Assembly: GCA_021371855.1 (NCBI GenBank)
Contig: JAJFVL010000015.1
Coordinates: 35,294 to 99,293, forward strand
Direction: 5' to 3'
DNA: 64,000 bases
From: Bacteroidales bacterium
GTDB taxonomy: Bacteria > Bacteroidota > Bacteroidia > Bacteroidales > VadinHA17
A program made the position numbers and the translations under genes. Below are positions 18,853 to 28,443 of the stretch, in pieces (position 1 is the first letter of the stretch; each line of letters starts with the position of its first letter). Under the pieces are notes generated by a model, which had not been told where the DNA came from, did no database searches, and saw nothing but the letters and a program-made list of their open reading frames with translations.

Positions 18853-18957
18853 ATGGAACCCACATGTTTGAAATCTTTTTTCATACGTGTTTAGGTTCGC
18901 TGAGCTCACCACCGGCTGGCGGTTTGGTTGTGTTTTTCAGAAACATGTGGGTTTCAT
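18853..18957. repeat. Inverted repeat between divergent genes
   Basis: The arms ATGGAACCCACATGTTT (18853-18869) and AAACATGTGGGTTTCAT (18941-18957) match at 16 of 17 positions, around a 71-bp centre containing a CCACCGGCTGGCGG patch. A related half-copy, GAAAACATGCCGGTTTCAT, lies at about 29467-29485. It occupies the promoter region between 17876-18823 and 19031-19933. Confidence 0.55.
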
Positions 18958-19030
18958 ATAAAATATTATTCAAATAGAATTCACCTCCAAAATGCAAATA
19001 GTAAAGGAATAAAGGTAAAAAAATTTACGG

Positions 19031-19933
19031 ATGGAATATACAAATATAGAACTTTCAGGCAAGCAAATCAGTAAAATCGGGTTGGGATGTGTGACTTTTG
19101 GCAGGGAGATAGGCAGATCAGCATCTTTCGACATGATGGATTATGCATACGAATGTGGTATTACACTTTTTGATACGGCCGCTGCATATGGAGCTGGTTC
19201 TTCGGAAGCCATTGTAGGCGAGTGGATAGCAGCACATCGCCCGGAGTCTGATTCAATAGTTGTGGCTACAAAAATACTACCGCCTTATGATCGGGAAAAT
19301 ATTACTAAATCTGTTTCACAATCTTTGTACCGTCTTGGTGTTGATACAATTGACCTTCTGTACTTACATCGCTGGGATAATTCTTTAACGGCTCATGAAA
19401 TATTCGCAACTCTTGGGGATCTGATAATTCAGGGAAAAGTGCGCATGCTTGGCGCAAGCAACTTTACGGCTGAGCAACTTGCAATGGCTGTTTCGCTTCA
19501 AAAGGAAAATGATTTGCCTCTCTTCCGGTTCGTTCAGAATAATAATAATCTGGCAGTAAGCGATGTAAGTGATGAGTTGATAAATATCTGTTCTGAAAAT
19601 AGCATTTCTATTATTACTTATAGTCCTCTTGCTGCAGGTTTCCTTACCGGGAAGTACAAGCGGGGGGTTCAGCAGGGAACTCGTTTCGATATTATCCCAG
19701 GGCATAAAGATGTTTACTTTAACGATACAGCCTACAGCCGTCTTGAACATCTTCAGATGATGGCTGTCCGTACAGGTTATTCTCCAGTCCATCTTGCATT
19801 AGCATGGGCAATGCATCAATCATATACAACTTCGGTTCTGATTGGTGGCCGAAAACCTGCTCATATTGACCAGGCGCTGGTCGCTATGGATTTTGATGCA
19901 CCAGATATCATTGAGCAACTGGCAACTAATTGA
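19031..19933 (+). CDS. Aldo/keto reductase
   Basis: The 300-aa NADPH-dependent (beta/alpha)8 oxidoreductase has the tetrad Asp48, Tyr53, Lys81 and His113 (LFDTAAAYG, ATKI, LLYLHRWD) and the C-terminal cofactor region (VLIGGRKP). It resembles the AKR11/12-like bacterial group. It is transcribed away from the hydroxyacid dehydrogenase and converges on the MFS gene. It could reduce a sugar aldehyde or ketone taken up by the adjacent system; the substrate is not evident. Confidence 0.9.
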   Translation: MEYTNIELSGKQISKIGLGCVTFGREIGRSASFDMMDYAYECGITLFDTAAAYGAGSSEAIVGEWIAAHRPESDSIVVATKILPPYDRENITKSVSQSLYRLGVDTIDLLYLHRWDNSLTAHEIFATLGDLIIQGKVRMLGASNFTAEQLAMAVSLQKENDLPLFRFVQNNNNLAVSDVSDELINICSENSISIITYSPLAAGFLTGKYKRGVQQGTRFDIIPGHKDVYFNDTAYSRLEHLQMMAVRTGYSPVHLALAWAMHQSYTTSVLIGGRKPAHIDQALVAMDFDAPDIIEQLATN

Positions 19934-19999
19934 TAGCATATTTTCAGAAAAATATGCGAACAGTCAGCTTACAGGAAACTTAATATTGCATAATGGGAA

Positions 20000-21259
20000 T
20001 TATTTCCCTTCAGGTGTAGATTTTGGCTTTGCCATGAATAATAGTGCAGCACATACTAACATGGTCAGAGCAGCGAATTGATACATTCTGCTGAGATCTA
20101 CGTTCGAATCGCGTAAAACACCGCCTGCATACAGTGCGATACCACCAATAATTGTACTGAAAAAATTCAATACTCCGTAACCTGTTGCCCGATAGCGTGG
20201 ATCAACCACCATACAAAGCATTGGCATCATGTTGGAATCTCCAAACGCTCTTGTGACAGCGTAAATCATAAAGGCAAAAATTGCAAGCGGGAGAATGGAG
20301 GTATAACTTGCTAAAAAAACGCAGGGAGCAGCAATTAGTAAGCCAATAGCAGGAACATGTATCCTTGCAAACCGGTTAGTGCGGGTCCATCTGTCGGCAA
20401 GAAAACCACCCAAAAGTAATCCCACTATTTGTGCCGGGTATAAATAGCCGGTTGCATACAAACCTGCAATCCCCTGGGAGAGGCTGAAATGTTCTTTATA
20501 GTATGTAGGAAGCCATCCCATGACCAGCCATCCGACTATACCTAAAAGACCCCAGTAACCAAGCATACAGAGGAAGGCTTTCTTTTTAAACAGGTCACGA
20601 ATTCCTTCAAAGAAGTTCACGTTGTTCTCGGATTTTTCTACGACTGTTTGAACATTCTCTTTTGGAGCATCCCGAAGAATCAGAGCTACAACCAGTGAAT
20701 ACAATATTCCGACAAAACCAAAAAAGGTAAATACAAAATTCCATGTATGATTTTCAGCAAGCATTCCCCCCAGGAAACCTAAACTCGATCCAACCATTAC
20801 TCCGGTCATATGAATTCCGGTAGCCAGGGAACGGGTGGAACTTCGGTGGTAATCTGAAATAAGTGCCAGAGCTGCAGGAATATAACATGCTTCACTGATA
20901 CCCATCAGTATACGCGTAACAAGTAATTGTTCAAATGTTTTTGAGTAAGCTGTCATCCATGTTACTGTTGACCAAACCAATAAGCTCAATAAAACAATTC
21001 GGCTGCGCTTAAATTTATCTGCAAGAAATCCTGCAAAAGGGCTCAACATCCCATAAGTCCATAGAAAAACTGATGTAAGAAGGCCGAATTGAGCATCGCT
21101 CATGGGCATTGCTTCTATAATGGAGGATCGCATGGTTGTGATCATTATGCGATCGAGATAATTTAAGGCACCTATAAAAAAAAGCAATGCAACTACAAGC
21201 CATGCACCTTTTGGTAATTTTGATTCAGTATGGAGTGATCCGGAAGAAATATCTGACAT
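20000..21259 (-). CDS. MFS transporter (anion:cation symporter/hexuronate-like)
   Basis: The 419-aa protein has 12 predicted membrane helices, the MFS loop-2 motif GFLADKFKRSR, and a charged central loop (about 195-215). The start of the first helix with LNYLDRIMI resembles ACS-family proton symporters for hexuronates, galactonate or sialic acid. It lies downstream of susCD on the same strand, separated by a strong terminator. It could import the monosaccharide released by the locus. Confidence 0.9.
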   Translation of the reverse strand: MSDISSGSLHTESKLPKGAWLVVALLFFIGALNYLDRIMITTMRSSIIEAMPMSDAQFGLLTSVFLWTYGMLSPFAGFLADKFKRSRIVLLSLLVWSTVTWMTAYSKTFEQLLVTRILMGISEACYIPAALALISDYHRSSTRSLATGIHMTGVMVGSSLGFLGGMLAENHTWNFVFTFFGFVGILYSLVVALILRDAPKENVQTVVEKSENNVNFFEGIRDLFKKKAFLCMLGYWGLLGIVGWLVMGWLPTYYKEHFSLSQGIAGLYATGYLYPAQIVGLLLGGFLADRWTRTNRFARIHVPAIGLLIAAPCVFLASYTSILPLAIFAFMIYAVTRAFGDSNMMPMLCMVVDPRYRATGYGVLNFFSTIIGGIALYAGGVLRDSNVDLSRMYQFAALTMLVCAALLFMAKPKSTPEGK

Positions 21260-21508
21260 TTGAATTTGTTTTAAATGGATTTCAAAAAAACATTAAAAAA
21301 TAACCAAGTCTTTATTTGATTTTCTGACTGTCATCAAAATATATACAATATCTACGATTTTTTAAAGAAACATTATAATTAAAATATTAAATAGTACTTT
21401 CTATTAAAATAGCAATATTTTCATATTAAAATTCATAACAATTAATCTTGTATGTTTGTATCAATCGCTGGAAAATAAAGATTTAAAAGGTTTGAATAAT
21501 CAAAAAAT

Positions 21509-21550
21509 AATAATACCAGTTACCTGCTTGTAACTGGTATTATTCTCTTT
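21509..21550. terminator. Strong bidirectional intrinsic terminator after susD
   Basis: A perfect 15-bp stem (21509-21523 with 21530-21544, core ATACCAGTTAC) has a 6-nt loop. It is flanked by an A-run on the left (CAAAAAAT) and a T-run on the right (CTCTTTTTTT), so it can terminate transcripts from either side. It lies 44 bp after the susD stop and should separate susCD from the MFS gene. Confidence 0.9.
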
Positions 21551-21587
21551 TTTTATCAATTATGATAATTTGAAGTTATTGCAGTTT

Positions 21588-23054
21588 CTATTTGGTAAGT
21601 CCGGTTACGTCAGTCTCTCTTTGCGGGATCGGATAGAAATATTGATCCTTGGTGGTGAGGTTTGCGTCAGCACCATAATGTTTAAGGAAAATCTTCATAA
21701 CATCAAAAGCCCTGTCAGTTCTTACCAGGTCGAACCATCGTTGGTTTTCGAAACAGAATTCTTTTCTGCGCTCTTTGAGTATTACATCAACAAATTTAGT
21801 TTCAGAGTCAATATCCGACATACTTAAATCTATCAGTCCTGCACGTTCTCTAACCTTGTTAATAATATCCAAAGCTTCAGCCGGGTGTCCGTTATGATAT
21901 TGTGCTTCAGCATATAGCATATATACATCAGTATATCTTAACATAATCCAATCAATATCCCAGTCGGATGCTGCAGCAATTGGGCCGTTCTTATATTTGC
22001 AGCAGAAAGGCCAATTTCTTATTGTGTCTTTTGACTTTTCTATCCATTCAGTCTGAACTGAATATTTATATCTAAGATCGTTAGGTTCGTCAAATATACT
22101 TCCGAGGATATAGCTGTCTAAAAAGAGCTGCATCGGACTTCCACCGTAAGGGATCATTAAAGGATCGTTACCCGGATAAATTCCATTTGGGGTATTCCGT
22201 GTGGGGAAAGGATTACCCTCTCCTTCAGCACCTGATTTACATCCGATCGAAAAAATTGATTGATCTTTCCCTTCATTACTATAAAGAAAGATATCGGCAT
22301 ATTTTGTAAAAAAACCAGAGGTACCAACCCCATCGAGAGCTGCTTTCAGTTCAGTAGCGGCAAGATTCCATTCATCTTTTTTCAGAGGATAACCGCTCCT
22401 GTAAACATAAACCTTGCCAAGGAACGCTCTTGCAGCAATTGCCGTAGCTCTGTCTTTATTCTGAGAAGGTTTGACAACTGGTAACAATTGGGAAGCCTGG
22501 CTTAGATCATCTACAATTAAATCGTACACTTCTTCTATTGTGGATTTTTTGACAGAATATCCCTCTTCAATAGTGATTACTTTATCTACAATAGGGACCT
22601 CTCCAAAAAAGCGAACCAGATCAAAATAGATCAAACCCCTGATAAACAGAGCTTCTCCTTTGTACTGGTTCTTTAATTCATCTGACAGAACTGTACTTCC
22701 TTCAAGGTTTTTCAGGACATAATTACATCTTGCAATATATTCATAAGATGCAGCCCATGCCGTATTCAGAATCTGTGTTTCAGAATTTTCAGTAAAACGT
22801 GAAGTCTGACCATCATCATAATCAACTTGTTGCCAGGCATTGTCACTTCTCGACTCAGTTAACATGTATGAATAATTTTGTCTGAGAACTGCATTCTGGA
22901 GTCCATCATAACATCCCATTATCGCTTGATAAAATTGTGCTTTTGTTTTGTAAAAGCCGTCAACGTTTTTAGTTGATACAGGAGAAAGGTCCAATTTGTC
23001 AGTACAAGCGGTAAGGGATAATCCGATTATTAAAAATGATAATATTTTCTTCAT
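21588..23054 (-). CDS. SusD/RagB-family glycan-binding lipoprotein
   Basis: This 488-aa outer-membrane lipoprotein forms the lid on the SusC transporter and binds oligosaccharides. The start at 23054 gives MKKILSFLIIGLSLTAC, with lipidated Cys17; the in-frame ATG at 23072 adds MLNFEI and is less likely. SusD features include the N-terminal tetratricopeptide-like region (FIRGLIYFDLVRFFGEVP) and the conserved C-terminal VILKERRKEFCFENQRWFDL. It starts 4 bp after susC and ends before a strong terminator. Confidence 0.93.
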   Translation of the reverse strand: MKKILSFLIIGLSLTACTDKLDLSPVSTKNVDGFYKTKAQFYQAIMGCYDGLQNAVLRQNYSYMLTESRSDNAWQQVDYDDGQTSRFTENSETQILNTAWAASYEYIARCNYVLKNLEGSTVLSDELKNQYKGEALFIRGLIYFDLVRFFGEVPIVDKVITIEEGYSVKKSTIEEVYDLIVDDLSQASQLLPVVKPSQNKDRATAIAARAFLGKVYVYRSGYPLKKDEWNLAATELKAALDGVGTSGFFTKYADIFLYSNEGKDQSIFSIGCKSGAEGEGNPFPTRNTPNGIYPGNDPLMIPYGGSPMQLFLDSYILGSIFDEPNDLRYKYSVQTEWIEKSKDTIRNWPFCCKYKNGPIAAASDWDIDWIMLRYTDVYMLYAEAQYHNGHPAEALDIINKVRERAGLIDLSMSDIDSETKFVDVILKERRKEFCFENQRWFDLVRTDRAFDVMKIFLKHYGADANLTTKDQYFYPIPQRETDVTGLTK

Positions 23055-23058
23055 AATC

Positions 23059-26000
23059 TCAAAATTTAACATTTACACCTAATTTATATGTTGTTGCCAA
23101 AGGATAACCGGAATCATAATCAAGTCCCGGTATCAGACTGCTGTTGGTATATGCCGCAGTCTGTGACATATGGTTGTAATGGTCATGCATAAAAACATTG
23201 TCAATACCACCATATACCTTTATCTTGCTGATTCCATTTATCTTATTAATCAGATGTTGAGGGATATCATATCCTAAAGTTATAGAACGTACTCTCCAGA
23301 AACCGGCATCTTCCAACCACCAGCTTGATGGTGTTGTTAAGTTTTCAGTGGTGACGGCACGTGGAACTACCCCATTTCCCGGATCATCTTCAGATCTCCA
23401 GCGGTCCCTCCAGTATCCTCTTACATTTCCTCTTGATTGCGTGGTTTCCTTTTTACCAAGATTTAAAAGTTTATTACCCCATTGTCCATCCAAAAAAACC
23501 GATAAATCAACACCTTTATAGCTAAAAGTATTGGTAAATCCCCAATAAAAATCAGGATTATTATGTCCAACAATTACTTTATCCGCAGAGGTAATTGCCC
23601 CGTCGCCATCCTGATCTTTATATTTCAGATCACCGGGACTGGGATTTTTGCTTACATAAGCCATGGCTTTGTTAGTATTAACATCCTCCTGGTTCTTAAA
23701 TACACCATCAGTCTCAAAAAGATAGTATGATCCGATCGGTTCGCCAATTTCTGTGATTGTTATTGGAAAACCATTTGAGTAACCGATGATTGGACTGCCA
23801 TCAGGACCAAGCGCCTTTACTTCATTTGTATTGTGTGAAATATTAAATGAAGTTGTCCAGTTGAATTTACCAACCAGATTTTTGGTCAATACTTCAACTT
23901 CAAATCCTCTGTTTTGTACTTTTCCGATATTCTGGAGTGCATTACTGAATCCGGTTACCTCGGGGATTTGGACCTGGAGAAGAAGGTCATTCGTATTTGC
24001 AACATAATAATCTAATGTCAGGTTAATTCTGTCATTAATAAATCCGACATCAACACCTGCATCTATTGTTGAAGTTTTTTCCCAACCAAGAACTGTGTTA
24101 CTAAAAGAAGAGGGACTATAACCTCCGATCTTGGCATCTCCGACAATATAATTTGAGGCTGACATTAGTCCGATTGCAGAATAATTGCCAATATTGTTGT
24201 TTCCAACTGTTCCAAAACTGGCTCTTAACTTGAGATTACTGACCTGTTTTTTTACATTTTCCATAAATGATTCTTCTGAGATTATCCATCCTAAGGATGC
24301 CGAAGGAAAGATTCCCCATCTGTTATCTTTTCCAAAACGGGAACTGCCATCACGTCTGATACTTGCAGTCATTATATATTTATCAAGGTAGGATAAGTTA
24401 GCTCTTGAAAGATAGGAGATCATGCTCCATTTTTCAGCGGAGGTAGTACCATTGCTCAAAACTGTCCCTGCATTTAATGTTTTAATATCATCATCAGGGA
24501 ATCCCGTCTTTGCTAAAGATGAATATTCATAATTTTCTTCCTGATAGGTAAAACCTCCCAGAAGATTTAAAGTCCAGTCATCTTTTGACAAATCATATGT
24601 GATTGTATTCTCACTTAAATAATTTTGAGTCAGGCTGTTTGATTCACTGGCAACACTGCCGGTACCTCTGTTTACGTTATTGTCTAAGTAATAGTGTGTT
24701 TTATAAGTTGAAATGTTTGTGCCGAAAGAACTTCGGATTTTAAGATTCTTCATCAGATTCAATTCAGCATAGAAATTTGACATAATATTATTATTCTTGG
24801 TTTCATTTAAACATTCCTTGGCCAATGCAACTGGGTTAAGGAAAAAGTTGGCATGATAATAATAATATCCTCCATCGATGGTCTGTTGATCAAGCCCAAC
24901 GATCGGTGCAACAAGAATTGAACGGCTTATTGGGCCTGAATTTGTATCAGTGTTAGGATCGTTCCTGGTAGAATTTGCGAAGGATAAATTTGCTCCTAAT
25001 GTTAAAAATTTATTCATACTGGATTCAACATTTGCTCTTATGGAATAACGTTTGAAATCACTGTTAAGAATTATTCCCTGCTGATCAAAATAATTATTGG
25101 AGATATAATACTTCGTTTTATCTGTACCGCCCGACGCGGACAACGTGTAGCTTTGGATAGGAGCGACTCTGTCAACCAAATCCTGCCAATCATTGTCGGG
25201 AAAAGATGTAGGATCTGTTCTCCAGAGAGGATCTATTGCAAATTTGTAATTATGTCTCTTATCTTCAGGTACAGAAAGACTACCACCACTATAAATATAA
25301 CTATTTGTCCGTTCCTCAATTGCATAATCAAGATATTCATCTCTGTTCAGGACATCAACCTTACTGAACCTGCTCTGAAGTCCATAATAACTATCCATCT
25401 CTATTACAGTTTTCCCTTTATTGCCACTCTTAGTAGTGATAAGTATTACTCCATTAGAACCTCTTGATCCGTATATGGCTGATGATGCGGCATCTTTAAG
25501 AACTTCAATGGATTCAATATCCCCCGGATTTATGTTGTTAAGGTCTCCTGAAGTCGGGAATCCATCAACAACATAGAGTGGAGATGTTGAATAATTTATG
25601 GACCCGTTACCACGCACTTTTACGGCTAATGATCTGCCTGGTGCACCGGAAATTTCCTGAACCTGAATACCGGCTATTTTACCCTGCATCGCCTGGTCAA
25701 TTCTTGCTACCGGACGGTCGGCAATTTCATTGGATGTTACTCTTGCAATAGAACTTGAAACCTGACTGCTTTTTAGTTTACCATAACCGACTACTACAAC
25801 ATCATCGAGACTCAACATTCCCGGGTTGAGAGTAATATCTATAGTCCTCTGATTATTTACTACTTTCTCAACAGTTTCCATTCCCACAAAAGAGAATACC
25901 AGAGTTGCATTGCCTGGCACAGATATCTTAAATTTTCCTTCAATGTCAGAAATTGTTCCATTGCTGGTTCCTTTTTCCACGATTGACACTCCCGGAAGAG

Positions 26001-26190
26001 CTGCTCCTTTGGAATCGATTACTGTCCCCGTAACATTTTGCGTGGTCTGGGGTAACTCAGATTCTTTTGATACTGGTCCACCATTTAGATTAAGTGAGGT
26101 GAATACCAAGGCAACCATTGCTAAAAGCTGAAAAACAGGTCGATGTTTTAAAGGAGATGATTTACATTTAATTAATAGTTTTCTTTTCAT
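23059..26190 (-). CDS. SusC/RagA-family TonB-linked outer-membrane receptor
   Basis: The 1043-aa transporter has an extended signal region (about 1-40), a CarboxypepD_reg-like domain (about 52-130, TGTVIDSKGAALPGVSI ... GMETVEK), the hallmark VVVVGYG (about 152-158), a plug domain (about 160-270, SSAIYGSRGSNGVILITTK) and a 22-strand barrel ending KLGVNVKF. It couples to susD 4 bp downstream. The gene follows the sialidase-like gene after a 147-bp leader with hairpins. Ligand is predicted to be a glycan, possibly sialylated. Confidence 0.95.
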   Translation of the reverse strand: MKRKLLIKCKSSPLKHRPVFQLLAMVALVFTSLNLNGGPVSKESELPQTTQNVTGTVIDSKGAALPGVSIVEKGTSNGTISDIEGKFKISVPGNATLVFSFVGMETVEKVVNNQRTIDITLNPGMLSLDDVVVVGYGKLKSSQVSSSIARVTSNEIADRPVARIDQAMQGKIAGIQVQEISGAPGRSLAVKVRGNGSINYSTSPLYVVDGFPTSGDLNNINPGDIESIEVLKDAASSAIYGSRGSNGVILITTKSGNKGKTVIEMDSYYGLQSRFSKVDVLNRDEYLDYAIEERTNSYIYSGGSLSVPEDKRHNYKFAIDPLWRTDPTSFPDNDWQDLVDRVAPIQSYTLSASGGTDKTKYYISNNYFDQQGIILNSDFKRYSIRANVESSMNKFLTLGANLSFANSTRNDPNTDTNSGPISRSILVAPIVGLDQQTIDGGYYYYHANFFLNPVALAKECLNETKNNNIMSNFYAELNLMKNLKIRSSFGTNISTYKTHYYLDNNVNRGTGSVASESNSLTQNYLSENTITYDLSKDDWTLNLLGGFTYQEENYEYSSLAKTGFPDDDIKTLNAGTVLSNGTTSAEKWSMISYLSRANLSYLDKYIMTASIRRDGSSRFGKDNRWGIFPSASLGWIISEESFMENVKKQVSNLKLRASFGTVGNNNIGNYSAIGLMSASNYIVGDAKIGGYSPSSFSNTVLGWEKTSTIDAGVDVGFINDRINLTLDYYVANTNDLLLQVQIPEVTGFSNALQNIGKVQNRGFEVEVLTKNLVGKFNWTTSFNISHNTNEVKALGPDGSPIIGYSNGFPITITEIGEPIGSYYLFETDGVFKNQEDVNTNKAMAYVSKNPSPGDLKYKDQDGDGAITSADKVIVGHNNPDFYWGFTNTFSYKGVDLSVFLDGQWGNKLLNLGKKETTQSRGNVRGYWRDRWRSEDDPGNGVVPRAVTTENLTTPSSWWLEDAGFWRVRSITLGYDIPQHLINKINGISKIKVYGGIDNVFMHDHYNHMSQTAAYTNSSLIPGLDYDSGYPLATTYKLGVNVKF

Positions 26191-26235
26191 AATTTTGTAA
26201 AATTAAAAGTTGGATAAGTTAGAGCTTAATACCTT

Positions 26236-26286
26236 TTGCACAAGGTGCTGACTTTTAAGGATTAGGGAGGTTTTACTTCCCTAATC
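26236..26286 (-). promoter_or_regulatory. Two hairpins in the susC leader
   Basis: GATTAGGGA (26260-26268) pairs with TCCCTAATC (26278-26286), and a shorter ACCTT..AAGGT hairpin lies next to it. They are in the 147-bp gap between the sialidase-like gene and susC and lack T-runs. They could act as RNA processing or stability elements that set different expression of the two genes. Confidence 0.45.
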
Positions 26287-26337
26287 TGCTTTGTGGGTTT
26301 TTCCAGAAACATATTGTTTATTTTAATTATTAATGAT

Positions 26338-28392
26338 TTACTTTAGTTCATTCATTGGGATGATGCTTAAATATATAGCTGTATTTCCTTCATGAGAGGA
26401 GTAATATGAAACCCAAAGCTTCTCCTGATAAACAGCAAATCCCGGATAGCTTGTATCACCCCCTGAAGGCAATTCAAAGATTCTTTTATATATTCCATCC
26501 TCATCGATAACCATCAGGACAGTTGCAGTGCCTTTCCGTCCTTCCGGTCTTTCAAAATCAGATTCTCTTGTCCCCACTAGCCATTTACCATTCCCCAGTG
26601 ATATTATGTTCTGCCCGTTCATGCTATGGCCGATTTTAATAGTCCTGAATTCTTTATAGGGAGGATTACTAAAGGCAAATACACCTGAACTAAAGTCGTT
26701 TCCCCTGGCATTATTCCGTATGACCATTACCATTGATTTGTCTTCTTTAAATTTTATGGTGGCTTCGCAAGCTTGTGGAAACGGTGCCATGTTCTCACTC
26801 ACCTGTTCGTAGTTCATACCATCAGTGGTTTTGAAAACAATAAGTTTTCTTTCTTTTCCAATTGCTGTTCCGTCAGCGGGATTTGCACCACAGACATTGG
26901 AAGCAACATAACCGGTATCACCTGACCAGGTAAGCCTGAAAAACCAGTTATTTGACGGGATCCCACGTACTCTGCGTGGTGGTGTCCAATCTGTTCCGTT
27001 TTGAGAATACATTACACGGGTATGCCACTCCATCAGGGCATTACCTTCATAATCTGACCCTCCGCAGGTTATCATTAATCTGCCATCGGGCATCACTGAA
27101 AGTTTGGGATCGCGCAGATCAATATTTTTTTCCTCAATCAGGGCAGCGGATTTCCAGTCTTTTCCATTTTGAGATTCTATTACCCTTATTTTTCCGTCCT
27201 GCCCGTCAATTCCGGGTACATGACCCGTACTCTCACGGAATGTACAGTAGAGTTTTTCTTTGAAAACGACAATATCAGTAAAAGCACAATGAGGAGCTTT
27301 ATCCCAGATTTTAACAGACCCTGTCATTGGCGGGGCCTGCATTGTTTCTTTTATATAGGAAAGAGGAACCTCGGCAAGGTATATAGACGCTTTCCCTTCG
27401 TGTGATGAATAATAAGAAACATAAAGTTTATTTTCACGATTGACAAATGCAGGATAACTATTATCTCCTCCGGAAGGTAATGAAAGTATCTTTCTGAAAT
27501 TTCCAGATCTGTCTCCGGCAAACAGTGCAGTATAGGCATCTTTTTTGTCATGAACACGTGACCCGTAAACCAGAAGATTGTTTTCAACGGCTATAAAATC
27601 AGGACCTCCCAGTCGCATTCCAAGGCTGCTCCATGTCCATTCTTTATATGGTGGTTTACTCCTGCCCCACAATCCTTCCTTGTTTTCACCTTCTCTTCTG
27701 ACCATCATCAGCATCTCCCCGTCAGACATCACTCTTACTGTAGTTTCATTGGGTAAGCCGTTAACATCAAGTGTGGTAACTAAATCATAATGAATTCCAT
27801 CGGTAGTTTTTAAGAGGCGAATCACCCATTTTTCATCAGGTTCTTTTTTGCTCCCTTCCGGTAATTGATAGACGACTCCGTAACCAACTTTTTTATACCA
27901 TGAAACTCTCCACAGCCAATCCATATTCGTTTTAGCATCTGCCGAGATAATTATTGGCTGAGGCGAAGAGAAATTTTTACCTGACCGGTCAGAGAATGAA
28001 ACATGTGTTAACCGGCTTTTCAAAACTTTATCGTTATAGACCGAACCACCGATGGTAACCATGATCCTCCCCTCAGGAGTTACTGATAATTTGGGATCCC
28101 TTAGGTCGTAACCCTCTTTTTTCAGGAGAGCAACAGATTCCCAGTTTATACCATCTTTTGATGAAATAATCCGTGTTTCTCCATCTTTTCCGAAGACATG
28201 GTTTTCTCCTTCTCTGAAAGCACAATAGAAAGTCCCCTTAAAGGTTACTAATGAAGTAAATGCATTATATTTATCATTACTCCATATTTTCCTGACTGTA
28301 ATTCCTTCCGGCAGGTTACTTGTTTGTGCGGGAAGGTTTAAAGTCAGCAAACTAAGAACAAAAAAAGGCAAAAGGTACTTAGGTTTATTCAT
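26338..28392 (-). CDS. Secreted protein with two tandem sialidase-like propellers
   Basis: The 684-aa protein has a signal peptide (MNKPKYLLPFFVLSLLTLNLPAQ) and two homologous halves (about 30-345 and 358-684). Each half has F.G..YCAFRE / K.YCTFRE, GH.....DG..R.I.S..G..W, DLRDPKLSV.P.GR.M.T.GGS, and ends GGD.SYP ... SYYSSHEG. Degenerate Asp-box-like units (SKDGINW, SQNGTDW) fit the sialidase/BNR superfamily. It lies directly between susC and N-acetylneuraminate lyase. No full catalytic set was established, so sialidase activity is inferred from context only. Confidence 0.8.
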   Translation of the reverse strand: MNKPKYLLPFFVLSLLTLNLPAQTSNLPEGITVRKIWSNDKYNAFTSLVTFKGTFYCAFREGENHVFGKDGETRIISSKDGINWESVALLKKEGYDLRDPKLSVTPEGRIMVTIGGSVYNDKVLKSRLTHVSFSDRSGKNFSSPQPIIISADAKTNMDWLWRVSWYKKVGYGVVYQLPEGSKKEPDEKWVIRLLKTTDGIHYDLVTTLDVNGLPNETTVRVMSDGEMLMMVRREGENKEGLWGRSKPPYKEWTWSSLGMRLGGPDFIAVENNLLVYGSRVHDKKDAYTALFAGDRSGNFRKILSLPSGGDNSYPAFVNRENKLYVSYYSSHEGKASIYLAEVPLSYIKETMQAPPMTGSVKIWDKAPHCAFTDIVVFKEKLYCTFRESTGHVPGIDGQDGKIRVIESQNGKDWKSAALIEEKNIDLRDPKLSVMPDGRLMITCGGSDYEGNALMEWHTRVMYSQNGTDWTPPRRVRGIPSNNWFFRLTWSGDTGYVASNVCGANPADGTAIGKERKLIVFKTTDGMNYEQVSENMAPFPQACEATIKFKEDKSMVMVIRNNARGNDFSSGVFAFSNPPYKEFRTIKIGHSMNGQNIISLGNGKWLVGTRESDFERPEGRKGTATVLMVIDEDGIYKRIFELPSGGDTSYPGFAVYQEKLWVSYYSSHEGNTAIYLSIIPMNELK

Positions 28393-28443
28393 GACATTTT
28401 TTATTTTAGTTAATTCTATTCAAGATTTTGATTATTAGGCTAT

